From: Actinomycetota bacterium
Lineage (GTDB): Bacteria > Actinomycetota > Geothermincolia > Fen-727 > Anoxymicrobiaceae
NCBI GenBank assembly: GCA_016649525.1
Contig: JAENXM010000001.1
Coordinates: 1 to 41,263 of the forward strand
Reading direction: 5' to 3'
Length of the DNA stretch: 41,263 bases
Shown here in pieces: positions 8,425 to 15,395 of this stretch. The position numbers were made by a program, and so were the translations under genes. The notes beneath the pieces were generated by a model. It saw nothing but the letters and a program-made list of their open reading frames with translations. It ran no database searches and was not told the DNA's origin. Positions within the stretch are counted from its first letter, which is position 1. Every line of letters begins with the position of its first letter.

Positions 8425-9858
8425 TTGATCGAGTTCGGCACGGACGGCTGGCGCGGTGTCATCGCCGATGACTTCACCTTCGACAGGATATGGCTCGTCG
8501 CGTGCGCAATCTCGCGTTATGTAAGAAAAACAGCCGGGGCCAGGCCTAGCCTGCTCATAGGTTACGACACGCGTTTCAATTCCGACCTTTTCGCCCAGCT
8601 CTGCTCAATCGCAGCAGCCGCCGAGGGCATCGAAGTGATGGTCGCCGACAGGTTCGTCCCGACCCCCTCGGTCTCTTACGCCACCGTGGACCTCGCCACC
8701 GACGGCGCGATAATGATAACGGCGAGCCACAATCCGCCCCGCTACAACGGCATCAAGTTCAAGGCTCCCTACGGAGGCTCGGCCTCCACCACCATCACCG
8801 CGGCGATCGAGAAGGAGCTTCGCCTGGTGGAGAAGGACCCGCCGGAGAGGCCCGACGTCCTTTTCGAGGACATCCTGGCCGAGGGCACGGTGAAGCTTTT
8901 CGACCCCGGGCCCAGGTACATGGAAAAGGTCGTCTCGATGGTGGACTCGAAAGCCGTAGCGGGAGGCGGGTTAAAGGTACTCTTTGACCCGATGTACGGA
9001 GCGGGGCAGGGCTACTTCCCGGAGGCCATGGAGCGGCTGGGCACGAGCTGCGACCAGATCCACGGCGAGCACAACCCTCTCTTCCCCGGCCTTCAGCCCG
9101 AGCCGATAGGCGACAACCTGAACGAGCTGAGGGAAGCGGTCGTCGCGGGGGAGTACCAGGTCGGCATCGCCGTGGACGGTGACGCGGACCGGGTGACCGC
9201 CATCGACGCGACCGGGCGTTTCATAAGCTCCCACATGGTTTTCGCGCTCCTTTTGAAGCATCTCATCGAGGTTAGGGGATGGACCGGAAACGTTGTCAAG
9301 ACCGTGTCCACCACTTCCATGATAGACAGGCTCTGTGAGAAGTACGGGCTCAAGCTCCACGTCGTGCCCGTCGGCTTCAAGTACATATGCGACCTCATGC
9401 TCGAGGAGGACATACTGATCGGCGGCGAGGAGAGCGGCGGGACCGGCATAAAGAACCACATCCCCGAGCGGGACGGCATCCTGGTGGGGCTGCTGCTCGT
9501 GGAGATAATGGCTACCAGCGGGAAGACCCTCGGCCGGCTAATCGAAGAGCTGATGGACGAGCTAGGGCGCAGGTTCGTGTACCTTCGCAGGGACATCGAG
9601 CTGACCCGGTCGCACAAGGAAGCGCTCCTCGAGAGCCTGCCGGGCTTGAGGCCCGAGGGCATCGGTGGGCTGAAGGTGACAGAGGTGGAGACCATCGACG
9701 GCCTCAAGTTCCACCGCGAGGACGGGTCATGGGTGATGCTCCGGGTCTCGGGGACGGAGGCCGTTGTCAGGGTCTACGCGGAGGCCGTCTCCGAGCAGGA
9801 AGTGGAGGGCCTTGTCGCCGCGGGAGAGAAGCTGATAGGAGAGGCGGCACCCGTCTGA
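8425..9858 (+). CDS. Phosphomannomutase/phosphoglucomutase family enzyme
   Basis: Interconverts hexose-6-phosphate and hexose-1-phosphate; here most likely mannose-6-P to mannose-1-P for the adjacent guanylyltransferase. All four family motifs are seen in 477 residues: the phosphoserine loop ASHNPP with S101, the metal loop DGDADR, the sugar-binding loop GGEESGG, and the phosphate-binding RVSGTEAVVRVY near the end. TTG 8425 starts two bases after the previous stop, with GAAAGGG upstream, and places FGTDGWRG at residues 4-11 as expected. Its stop overlaps a possible start of the next gene. Glucose against mannose specificity is assigned from context only. Confidence 0.88.
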   Translation: MIEFGTDGWRGVIADDFTFDRIWLVACAISRYVRKTAGARPSLLIGYDTRFNSDLFAQLCSIAAAAEGIEVMVADRFVPTPSVSYATVDLATDGAIMITASHNPPRYNGIKFKAPYGGSASTTITAAIEKELRLVEKDPPERPDVLFEDILAEGTVKLFDPGPRYMEKVVSMVDSKAVAGGGLKVLFDPMYGAGQGYFPEAMERLGTSCDQIHGEHNPLFPGLQPEPIGDNLNELREAVVAGEYQVGIAVDGDADRVTAIDATGRFISSHMVFALLLKHLIEVRGWTGNVVKTVSTTSMIDRLCEKYGLKLHVVPVGFKYICDLMLEEDILIGGEESGGTGIKNHIPERDGILVGLLLVEIMATSGKTLGRLIEELMDELGRRFVYLRRDIELTRSHKEALLESLPGLRPEGIGGLKVTEVETIDGLKFHREDGSWVMLRVSGTEAVVRVYAEAVSEQEVEGLVAAGEKLIGEAAPV

Positions 9859-9869
9859 TGGAGGGCGAA

Positions 9870-10949
9870 ATGGATTACGCCGAGGTCAACCTGGACGACG
9901 TCGAGGGAGTTGCGACAATCGATACCGCGGGGATGCTTGGCGCTCTAGAGAGGTTTCCACAGCAGGTGCGAGAGGCTATCGAGATAGGCCGTGCGCCCGC
10001 TGAACTCCCGGATGCGGCAGACCTGAGGGCTGTGGTTGTCCTGGGCATGGGTGGCTCGGGCATATCGGGTGATGTGGTCGGCTCACTTGCCGCCGACAGC
10101 CTGGGTGTTCCGATGTCTACCGTCAAAGGCTACAGGCTTCCAGGGTTCGTCGATGAGAATACACTGGTCTTCGCCGTCAGCTACTCCGGCAATACCGAGG
10201 AGACGCTTGGCTGTGTAGAGGAGGCGCTCGGGCGAGGCGCCACTGTCGTGGCGGTGACAAGCGGCGGAAGGCTCGCGGAGATCGCGGGTGAGCGCGACCT
10301 GCCGCTCTTCCAGGTGCCGGGGGGACTTCAGCCACGCGCGGCGCTGGGCTACCTGTTCGTACCCGTTCTATCCGCACTGGAGCGCATCGGGCTCGTCCAC
10401 GGTCTTTTAGAAGAGTTGGGCGCCGCCTGCGAGATGCTTGACGAAAGAGTCCAGGAATACGGCGTGGTGACGCCGCTCGACGACAACCCGGCGAAAAGAC
10501 TCGCCAGGGACCTCGTAGGCTTCCTGCCCGTCATTTACGGGTCGGAGGGTCCCCTGGCGGTGGCCGCGCTGCGCTGGAAGGCCCAGTTCAACGAGAACAG
10601 CAAGGTACCCGCTTTCTACAACTGGTTTCCCGAGCTCAACCACAACGAGACGGTCGGCTGGAACCACCTCGAGGATATCGGCTCGCGGTGCCATCTCATC
10701 GTGCTCCGGGAGCAGGATGAGCGCCCCAGGGTCGCCAGGAGGATCGAGATAACCCTTGACCTCATAAAGGACGACGTGGGTCACATCACCCACGTGTTCG
10801 CGAGGGGCTCGAGCCGGGTTGAGCGGCTCCTGGACCTCGTGTGTTTCGGAGACCACACATCCGTCTTCCTTGCGCTCGCCCTCGGGCAGGACCCCACGCC
10901 TGTCACGCGCATCGAGGAGTTCAAGAGGCGTCTGGCAGAACAATCCTGA
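9870..10949 (+). CDS. Bifunctional phosphoglucose/phosphomannose isomerase
   Basis: A SIS-fold isomerase that interconverts fructose-6-P with glucose-6-P and mannose-6-P, feeding the mutase just upstream. Visible are VVLGMGGSGISGD and FAVSYSGNTEETL in the first SIS domain. The C-terminal domain has ALRWKAQFNENSK and the ELNHNE active-site block characteristic of this PGI/PMI family rather than classical Pgi. ATG 9870 is preceded by GGAGG with five-base spacing; ATG 9858, inside the previous stop, is an in-frame alternative adding four residues. The length of 359 fits the family. It closes the sugar operon, and a palindrome follows its stop. Confidence 0.87.
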   Translation: MDYAEVNLDDVEGVATIDTAGMLGALERFPQQVREAIEIGRAPAELPDAADLRAVVVLGMGGSGISGDVVGSLAADSLGVPMSTVKGYRLPGFVDENTLVFAVSYSGNTEETLGCVEEALGRGATVVAVTSGGRLAEIAGERDLPLFQVPGGLQPRAALGYLFVPVLSALERIGLVHGLLEELGAACEMLDERVQEYGVVTPLDDNPAKRLARDLVGFLPVIYGSEGPLAVAALRWKAQFNENSKVPAFYNWFPELNHNETVGWNHLEDIGSRCHLIVLREQDERPRVARRIEITLDLIKDDVGHITHVFARGSSRVERLLDLVCFGDHTSVFLALALGQDPTPVTRIEEFKRRLAEQS

Positions 10950-10952
10950 TGC

Positions 10953-10977
10953 AACACCGGTGCCAGGCACCGGTGTT
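10953..10977. repeat. Perfect 12-bp palindrome after the sugar operon
   Basis: AACACCGGTGCC, one central A, then its exact reverse complement, starting four bases after the isomerase stop. It could fold into a strong hairpin in the transcript, but no T-run follows, so a simple intrinsic terminator is not supported. It may be a REP-like element or a Rho-dependent/processing barrier. Confidence 0.6.
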
Positions 10978-11061
10978 ATGTTACTCTAGTAAGCCGGGTC
11001 CCGGGGCTTGCGGGACCTGATTGAGAAGGCGCGCGAATTACGGGAAAGGAGAACGCGTCAA

Positions 11062-12318
11062 ATGGATTACGACATCAAGGACCCTTCCCTTGCGGCGGAG
11101 GGGAAGTCCCGCATCGAGTGGGCGGGCGAACAGATGAAGGTGCTCGGGACAATAAGTGAGCGCTTCGCCAGGGAGAAACCGCTTTCGGGAGTGAGGATAG
11201 GCGCATGCCTTCACGTCACCTGCGAGACCGCGAACCTCATGCTCACGCTCAAGGCAGGGGGAGCCGAGCCTTTCCTGTGTGCCTCCAACCCGTTGTCCAC
11301 CCAGGACGACGTGGCCGCTTCGCTCGTTGAGGATTACGGGGTAAGCGTGTCCGCCATAAAGAGGGAGGACAACGAGACCTACTACAGGCACATAAGGAGC
11401 GTGCTCGGCAAGGACCCGCACATCACCATGGACGACGGGGCCGACCTTGTCACTACCATTCACACCGAGCTCAAGGAGCAGGCGGGTGGGGTGATCGCCG
11501 GTACCGAGGAGACGACCACGGGTGTCATCAGGCTGAGGAGCATGGAGGAGAACGGCGTGTTGCTCTTCCCGGTCGTCGCGGTCAACGACGCGAGAACCAA
11601 GCACCTCTTCGACAACCGGTACGGGACCGGTCAATCCACGATTGACGGGATAATCAGGGCCACGAACCTCCTGCTTGCCGGGAAGGTCCTCGTGATCTTC
11701 GGTTACGGCTGGTGCGGGAGGGGGGTGGCCATGCGTGGTAGGGGCCTCGGCTCGAACGTGATCGTCGTGGAGGTCGATCCACTGAGGGCCCTGGAGGCCG
11801 TGATGGAGGGATTCAGGGTGACGACTTCAATCGAGGCGGCTCGGGAGGGCGATATCTTCATCACCACGACCGGTGACATACATGCCCTTCGACCCGAGCA
11901 CTTTCGCGTGATGAAGGACGGCGCGGTAATGGCGAACTCCGGGCACTTTGATGTCGAGATAGACATCCCGGCGCTCGAGGGGATGTCGACCGGCAAACGA
12001 AAGGTCAGGGAGCACATCGAGGAGTTCACGATGGAAGACGGCCGCCGGCTGCACCTCCTCGCGGAGGGAAGGCTCGTCAACCTGGCCGCGGCGGAGGGGC
12101 ACCCCGCGAGCGTAATGGACATGAGCTTCGCGAACCAGGCGCTCGTCGCGGAGCACGTCTTCACCCATGCGTCTGAGCTCGAGAAGAAGGTCTACGATGT
12201 TCCCCTCCACATAGACGAGGAGATCGCGCGGCTGAAGCTCGAGACAATGGTTATCGAGATAGACAGCCTTACGCCCGAGCAAGAGCAGTACTTGAAGAGC
12301 TGGACCATCGGGACCTGA
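11062..12318 (+). CDS. ahcY: Adenosylhomocysteinase
   Basis: NAD-dependent hydrolysis of S-adenosylhomocysteine to adenosine and homocysteine. The sequence shows HVTCETANLMLTL and the catalytic DARTKHLFDNRYG block (Lys/Asp/Asn). It also has the NAD-binding GYGWCGRGVAMRGRGLG and GHFDVEIDIPALEGM. It lacks the C-terminal YRY tail of eukaryotic and many proteobacterial enzymes and ends in EQEQYLKSW, like shorter archaeal and Thermotoga-type forms. I chose ATG 11062 (418 residues, GGAG ten bases upstream) over an in-frame TTG at 11008 with no ribosome-binding site. The next gene, mtnA, suggests a joint role in salvage of S-adenosylmethionine by-products. Confidence 0.88.
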   Translation: MDYDIKDPSLAAEGKSRIEWAGEQMKVLGTISERFAREKPLSGVRIGACLHVTCETANLMLTLKAGGAEPFLCASNPLSTQDDVAASLVEDYGVSVSAIKREDNETYYRHIRSVLGKDPHITMDDGADLVTTIHTELKEQAGGVIAGTEETTTGVIRLRSMEENGVLLFPVVAVNDARTKHLFDNRYGTGQSTIDGIIRATNLLLAGKVLVIFGYGWCGRGVAMRGRGLGSNVIVVEVDPLRALEAVMEGFRVTTSIEAAREGDIFITTTGDIHALRPEHFRVMKDGAVMANSGHFDVEIDIPALEGMSTGKRKVREHIEEFTMEDGRRLHLLAEGRLVNLAAAEGHPASVMDMSFANQALVAEHVFTHASELEKKVYDVPLHIDEEIARLKLETMVIEIDSLTPEQEQYLKSWTIGT

Positions 12319-12348
12319 TCCGGCAAGGATGATGGAGCGGGGAAAGAG

Positions 12349-13410
12349 ATGCCCGGAGAATCATCGTTCGCCCCTGAACCGGGGGATTCCGTTTTTTTCG
12401 AAGCCGACTCCCTGTGCTTGATAGACCAGACCGCCCTGCCGACTGAGACGGTTGTCCTGCACCTCAAGACTCCGGAGGAGACCGCCTGCGCGATCCGCCG
12501 CCTCGCGGTGAGGGGAGCGATGGCGATCGCGGTCGCGGGGGCCTACGGCGTCCTGCTCGGGGCGCTCGCGGAGGCCGGCGGCGATGCCGCTTCGATGAAG
12601 AACGCGGCGCGCGACTCCATCCGGGTGATCGGCGCTTCACGTCCCACGGCGAGGAACCTCTTCTGGGCGTTGGAGAGGATGGGGGACGCACTGGAGGAAG
12701 GCGACGACGATCCGTCTCTGCTCCTGGAGAGGCTTCGCGAGCGAGCAGATGAGATTGCCTTGGAGACCATCGAGAAGAACAGGCTGCTTGTGGGAGCCGG
12801 CCAGGAGGTTGTCAGTGAGAAGGCGAGCGTACTCACGCACTGCAACTCGGGCGCCCTGGCGGCGCTCCGCTACGGGAGCGCACTGGGCGTCATCATCGAG
12901 GCCCACAGGAAGGGTAAAGATGTCCATGTATACGTGGACGAGACCCGCCCGCTGCTCCAGGGTTCGAGGCTGACCGCCTGGGAACTGGACAGGGAGGGGG
13001 TCCCTTTCACTCTTATCCCCGACAACGCGGCGGGGTTCGTCATGAAGCAGGGGCTGGTCGACCTGGTGATCACCGGCGCCGACCGCATAGCATCAAACGG
13101 CGACACCGCGAACAAGATCGGCACTTACTCGCTCGCCGTGCTTTCCCGGGCGCACGGCATCCCCTTTTACATAGCCGCTCCGGGCTCGACGGTCGATTGG
13201 GATGCTGCGGGTGCAGCCGACATAGTCATCGAGGAGCGCGGCCCCGAGGAGCTCATCACCTGCGGGGATAAGGTCGTCGCGCCGGAAGGAACCAGCGTCT
13301 ACAATCCCGCGTTCGACATCACCACGGCGGATTACATCGAAGGGATAATCACCGAGAAAGGGGTCCTGCGCCGGCCCTACGGCGAGAGCCTCAAGGCACT
13401 TCTGGAATAA
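12349..13410 (+). CDS. mtnA: S-methyl-5-thioribose-1-phosphate isomerase
   Basis: Converts methylthioribose-1-phosphate to methylthioribulose-1-phosphate in methionine salvage; the family is related to eIF2B. Visible motifs: RGAMAIAVAGAYG near residue 50 (usual form RGAPAIGVAAAYG), the catalytic cysteine C165 in HCNSGALA, DETRPLLQGSRLTAWEL, and the catalytic aspartate D245 in ITGADRIASNGDTANKIGTY. The 353-residue length fits. The Pro-to-Met change in the first motif is slightly unusual, but both catalytic residues are present. It follows ahcY by 30 bases and has GGAGCGGGG upstream. No other methionine-salvage gene lies in the window. Confidence 0.9.
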   Translation: MPGESSFAPEPGDSVFFEADSLCLIDQTALPTETVVLHLKTPEETACAIRRLAVRGAMAIAVAGAYGVLLGALAEAGGDAASMKNAARDSIRVIGASRPTARNLFWALERMGDALEEGDDDPSLLLERLRERADEIALETIEKNRLLVGAGQEVVSEKASVLTHCNSGALAALRYGSALGVIIEAHRKGKDVHVYVDETRPLLQGSRLTAWELDREGVPFTLIPDNAAGFVMKQGLVDLVITGADRIASNGDTANKIGTYSLAVLSRAHGIPFYIAAPGSTVDWDAAGAADIVIEERGPEELITCGDKVVAPEGTSVYNPAFDITTADYIEGIITEKGVLRRPYGESLKALLE

Positions 13411-13517
13411 ATAGCAGAGCAAGCTCTGGAGTGTACGGCTCCGGGATGTTAGAATAACCAACGAGGACTTTCCGATCCTCTCCCATCTCTCCAATCGGTA
13501 AAAGGAGTCATCGACGG

Positions 13518-14210
13518 ATGGTCTCTTCTTATGCATATGAGCAGGTCCTCGACCTGGTGTTTCCGACGGTCTGCCTCGGCTGTGGCAAAGCTGGCGGGCG
13601 AATCCTCTGCGAGGGTTGCCTCGCGCGAATCGCCTCCTCGTGCAATCAAGTGGAGCTGGATTCACATAGGGGTTATCCGGAGCATTGCCCTCGACTGAAT
13701 GGATTCCGCGCTGCGGGGCCATATCTCGGTGTTATCAGGGAACTCGTTCTGAGTCTCAAGTCGCACGGGAGGCCGTTCGCGTTCCCGCTGGCGCGCCTCA
13801 TGGTCGCCGCGGCGGGCAACGACCCCGACTACGTAGCTCCAAAGGCGATCTACTACGTTCCCTCCGAGAGGAGCAAAATTAAAGAGCGCGGGCACAACCC
13901 GGCCGAGGTCCTCGCCTGCGCCGTCTCGACACTCCTCGGGAGGCCCCTCAGCCACAGTCTTGAGAAGATAAAGGCGACAGAGGACCAGGACCGGCTGCCC
14001 GCGGTCCTCAGGTGGGGCAATGTCTCGGGCGCCTTCAGGTGCATGCCCGGGTTCAAAGCGCGTGGCTCAGTACTCCTGATAGACGACGTTCTCACCACGG
14101 GGACGACCGCACGGGCCTGCGGAGGAGCACTGCTCGATGCCGGCGCCGACGCTGTTCATGCGCTGGTCGCGGCACGGGCCGTCCTGCGCCGAGGGTACGC
14201 GGCAACTTAA
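13518..14210 (+). CDS. comF: ComF family protein (phosphoribosyltransferase fold)
   Basis: A 230-residue ComFC/GntX-type protein. The N-terminus has a four-cysteine zinc site (CLGCGKAGGRILCEGC, about 16-31). The C-terminal half is a type I phosphoribosyltransferase with the PRPP loop VLLIDDVLTTGTTARACG. In competent bacteria ComFC helps import single-stranded DNA; outside competence its role is unclear. AAAGGAG lies ten bases before ATG 13518. In Bacillus, comFC directly precedes the flgM cluster, and a flgM-like gene follows here too. No comFA helicase is present in the window. Confidence 0.85.
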   Translation: MVSSYAYEQVLDLVFPTVCLGCGKAGGRILCEGCLARIASSCNQVELDSHRGYPEHCPRLNGFRAAGPYLGVIRELVLSLKSHGRPFAFPLARLMVAAAGNDPDYVAPKAIYYVPSERSKIKERGHNPAEVLACAVSTLLGRPLSHSLEKIKATEDQDRLPAVLRWGNVSGAFRCMPGFKARGSVLLIDDVLTTGTTARACGGALLDAGADAVHALVAARAVLRRGYAAT

Positions 14211-14249
14211 TCCCCCAAACGGGCGTTTTATGATGTCGATTGTAGGGGA

Positions 14250-14277
14250 TAAATGGACCTGCTAAAATGGCCCATAA
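14250..14277 (+). promoter_or_regulatory. Candidate sigma-28/sigma-D promoter upstream of flgM
   Basis: TAAA at 14250-14253 and GCCCATAA at 14270-14277, separated by 16 bases. The flagellar sigma consensus is TAAA, 14-16 bases, then GCCGATAA (or GCCGATAT), so only one position differs. It lies about 100 bases before the FlgM-like gene, the classical place for autoregulation by the sigma factor that FlgM inhibits. Confidence 0.5.
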
Positions 14278-14280
14278 GCA

Positions 14281-14354
14281 TAGTTCAGATTCTCGTTAGG
14301 TCTGACGATACATATTATGATAAGATTTAATGCGGGGTTCAGACCTAGTTCAGA
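14281..14354. repeat. Inverted and direct repeats in the flgM leader
   Basis: TAGGTCTGA (14297-14305) is the exact reverse complement of TCAGACCTA (14339-14347). TAGTTCAGA occurs directly repeated at 14281-14289 and 14346-14354. The arrangement surrounds an AT-rich stretch with TATTAT and could be an operator or a leader hairpin. No known regulator site is recognised. Confidence 0.4.
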
Positions 14355-14377
14355 AGCCGTGGCAAGGTGAGTGCGAG

Positions 14378-14644
14378 ATGCAGCTATCAGACCGAGAAAT
14401 ACAGAACACACTTGACTTGCTCAAGAAACAGAGGTCTGCCGGCGAGGCTGATGTCACATCCTTGAGCGCCGAAGAGATCGAGGGGATTCACGGTGTCGTC
14501 GAGCAGATTGGCGATATGCCCGAGGTCCGGAAGGACAGGGTAGAGAAGATCAAGAGGGCGATCGAGTCCTCGAGCTACAACGTGACCGGCGATGACGTTG
14601 CCAAGAAGCTCATAGGGCGCATTCTCTCGGATAAGATACGTTAG
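14378..14644 (+). CDS. flgM: FlgM-like anti-sigma-28 factor
   Basis: An 88-residue, all-helical, charged protein. Its C-terminal half (RKDRVEKIKRAIESSSYNVT, then DDVAKKLIGRILSDK) matches the FlgM pattern of a basic helix, a [GS]xY turn and a VA-containing final helix that bind the flagellar sigma factor. FlgM holds sigma-28 inactive until the hook-basal body is complete. ATG 14378 is preceded by AAGGTGA. It lies between comF and hpf as in Bacillus, but no flgN, flgK, flgL, hag or fliD follows. It may therefore act in trans with flagellar genes elsewhere, or be a relic. A sigma-28-like promoter lies upstream. Confidence 0.72.
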   Translation: MQLSDREIQNTLDLLKKQRSAGEADVTSLSAEEIEGIHGVVEQIGDMPEVRKDRVEKIKRAIESSSYNVTGDDVAKKLIGRILSDKIR

Positions 14645-14699
14645 GCCGCTTTTGGTTATCCATCATCACTCGATAGACCACGTGATTCGTATTATCATT

Positions 14700-14865
14700 G
14701 CTTTGGGATAAGGTCCCGGTCTGTGGTTGAAAGTCGATGCCAGTCGCAGGCGAAACGACCCACGTAAGGCAACAATTGGTTGCTGAGCATGGTGCGACTT
14801 AGGGGTAAGCCCTGCCTCCTTTAAAGGAGAGAAGGGGGAGTGGGCAGGCGCTTCAGTCATGCTTG
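14700..14865 (+). ncRNA. Candidate structured RNA, possibly raiA-motif RNA
   Basis: Several mutually compatible helices can be read. AAGTCG 14731-14736 pairs with CGACTT 14795-14800, closing a multi-branch region. Inside it ATGC 14737-14740 pairs with GCAT 14787-14790, GTCG 14743-14746 with CGAC 14756-14759, and GCAAC 14769-14773 with GTTGC 14779-14783. Outside it AGGG/CCCT forms a hairpin at 14801-14813 and CTCCT/AGGAG at 14816-14829, and CCTGCC 14811-14816 can pair with GGCAGG 14843-14848. A TATTAT box at 14690-14695 would start RNA near 14702. raiA-motif RNAs are described in actinobacteria and Bacillota near raiA (hpf) and comFC genes, which is exactly this setting. I cannot align it to the motif, and strand is assumed from the flanking genes. 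Confidence 0.4.
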
Positions 14866-14925
14866 CAAACCCTCAGCAGGCGAGTGTGGGGTCAAAGACC
14901 AGGTCAGCGGGACCCTTTCCCATTT

Positions 14926-15003
14926 TGGGTCGGGACTTGATTATTGCGTAGATAACGACAAGTGACGCAATCCAATATAACGCAAGAATCAAGACCTGAC
15001 CCA
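14926..15003. repeat. Degenerate inverted-repeat element (same family as 36520-36607)
   Basis: The right arm at 14979-15003 begins AACGCAAGAATCAAGACC and continues TGACCCA. Its first 24 bases are identical to an arm of the perfect palindrome at 36520-36607. The left arm 14926-14950 (TGGGTCGGGACTTGATTATT then GCGTA) is a mismatched reverse complement. A further related stretch, GGGGTCAAAGACCAGGTCAG, lies at 14889-14908. The element looks like an older, decayed copy of a small palindromic mobile repeat. Confidence 0.6.
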
Positions 15004-15067
15004 TTGCTGGACACTCATTTAACCGTGTGGTACCCTACCGGATAGTCTACTTAACTGGGGGCTGGTT

Positions 15068-15271
15068 TTGGAAACAGGTGTAGTGAAGTGGTTTAACCCC
15101 GAGAAGGGGTTCGGTTTCATAGAGCGCGAGAACGGAGACGATGTGTTCGTGCACTTCTCCGACATCACCGCGGAGGGCTACCGGACCCTTAACGAAGGCG
15201 AACCGGTGCAGTTCGACGTGGTAGAGGGAGACAGAGGTCCCAAAGCGACCAATGTCCAAAGGCAGACCTGA
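15068..15271 (+). CDS. csp: Cold-shock domain protein
   Basis: A 67-residue single cold-shock domain that binds single-stranded RNA and DNA, acting as an RNA chaperone. RNP1 is KGFGFIE (13-19) and RNP2 is VFVHF (26-30); the aromatic residues that stack on nucleotides are conserved (W8, F9, F15, F17, F27, F30). The start is TTG 15068 with a G-rich ribosome-binding segment (GGGGGC) about eight bases before; no ATG or GTG would retain the first beta strand. It is transcribed alone: an intrinsic terminator follows 22 bases after the stop. Confidence 0.93.
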   Translation: METGVVKWFNPEKGFGFIERENGDDVFVHFSDITAEGYRTLNEGEPVQFDVVEGDRGPKATNVQRQT

Positions 15272-15293
15272 GCGCGAAGAAAGCTAGAGCATG

Positions 15294-15341
15294 CAACCCC
15301 ATTTGCCTGCAGGGCGTAAGATGGGGTTGTAATTTTTTTTC
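15294..15341 (+). terminator. Intrinsic terminator after csp
   Basis: CAACCCCAT (15294-15302) pairs perfectly with ATGGGGTTG (15321-15329), with a small inner GCC/GGC hairpin in the loop. A run of eight T residues follows from 15333. This is the clearest Rho-independent terminator in the window and separates csp from hpf. Confidence 0.9.
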
Positions 15342-15395
15342 TTCCCCGGGAACGCGATCGAACTGTCGTTCTGAACTAAATAGGAGGAAGGTCTG

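Larger units (their letters stand above)
14645..15067. other. 423-base non-coding interval between flgM and csp
   Basis: No convincing protein gene on either strand. The left half (about 14700-14865) is rich in complementary segments and is described as a candidate structured RNA. The right half (14888-15003) contains a degraded inverted-repeat element. The last 60 bases lead into csp and have no strong promoter match. Confidence 0.7.

Noticed and set aside
9387..9869. N-terminal extension of the isomerase gene back to 9387
   Set aside because: The stretch overlaps the mutase coding region in another frame and is Arg/Gly-rich shadow sequence. The true start is 9870 (or 9858).
14666..14860. 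A 64-residue minus-strand protein in the flgM-csp gap
   Set aside because: Composition is unlike a protein, there is no ribosome-binding site, and the interval is better explained by RNA structure.
15348..15372. ECF-type GGAAC...CGTT promoter before hpf
   Set aside because: The two boxes are only 13 bases apart, too close for the usual 16-18 base spacing.
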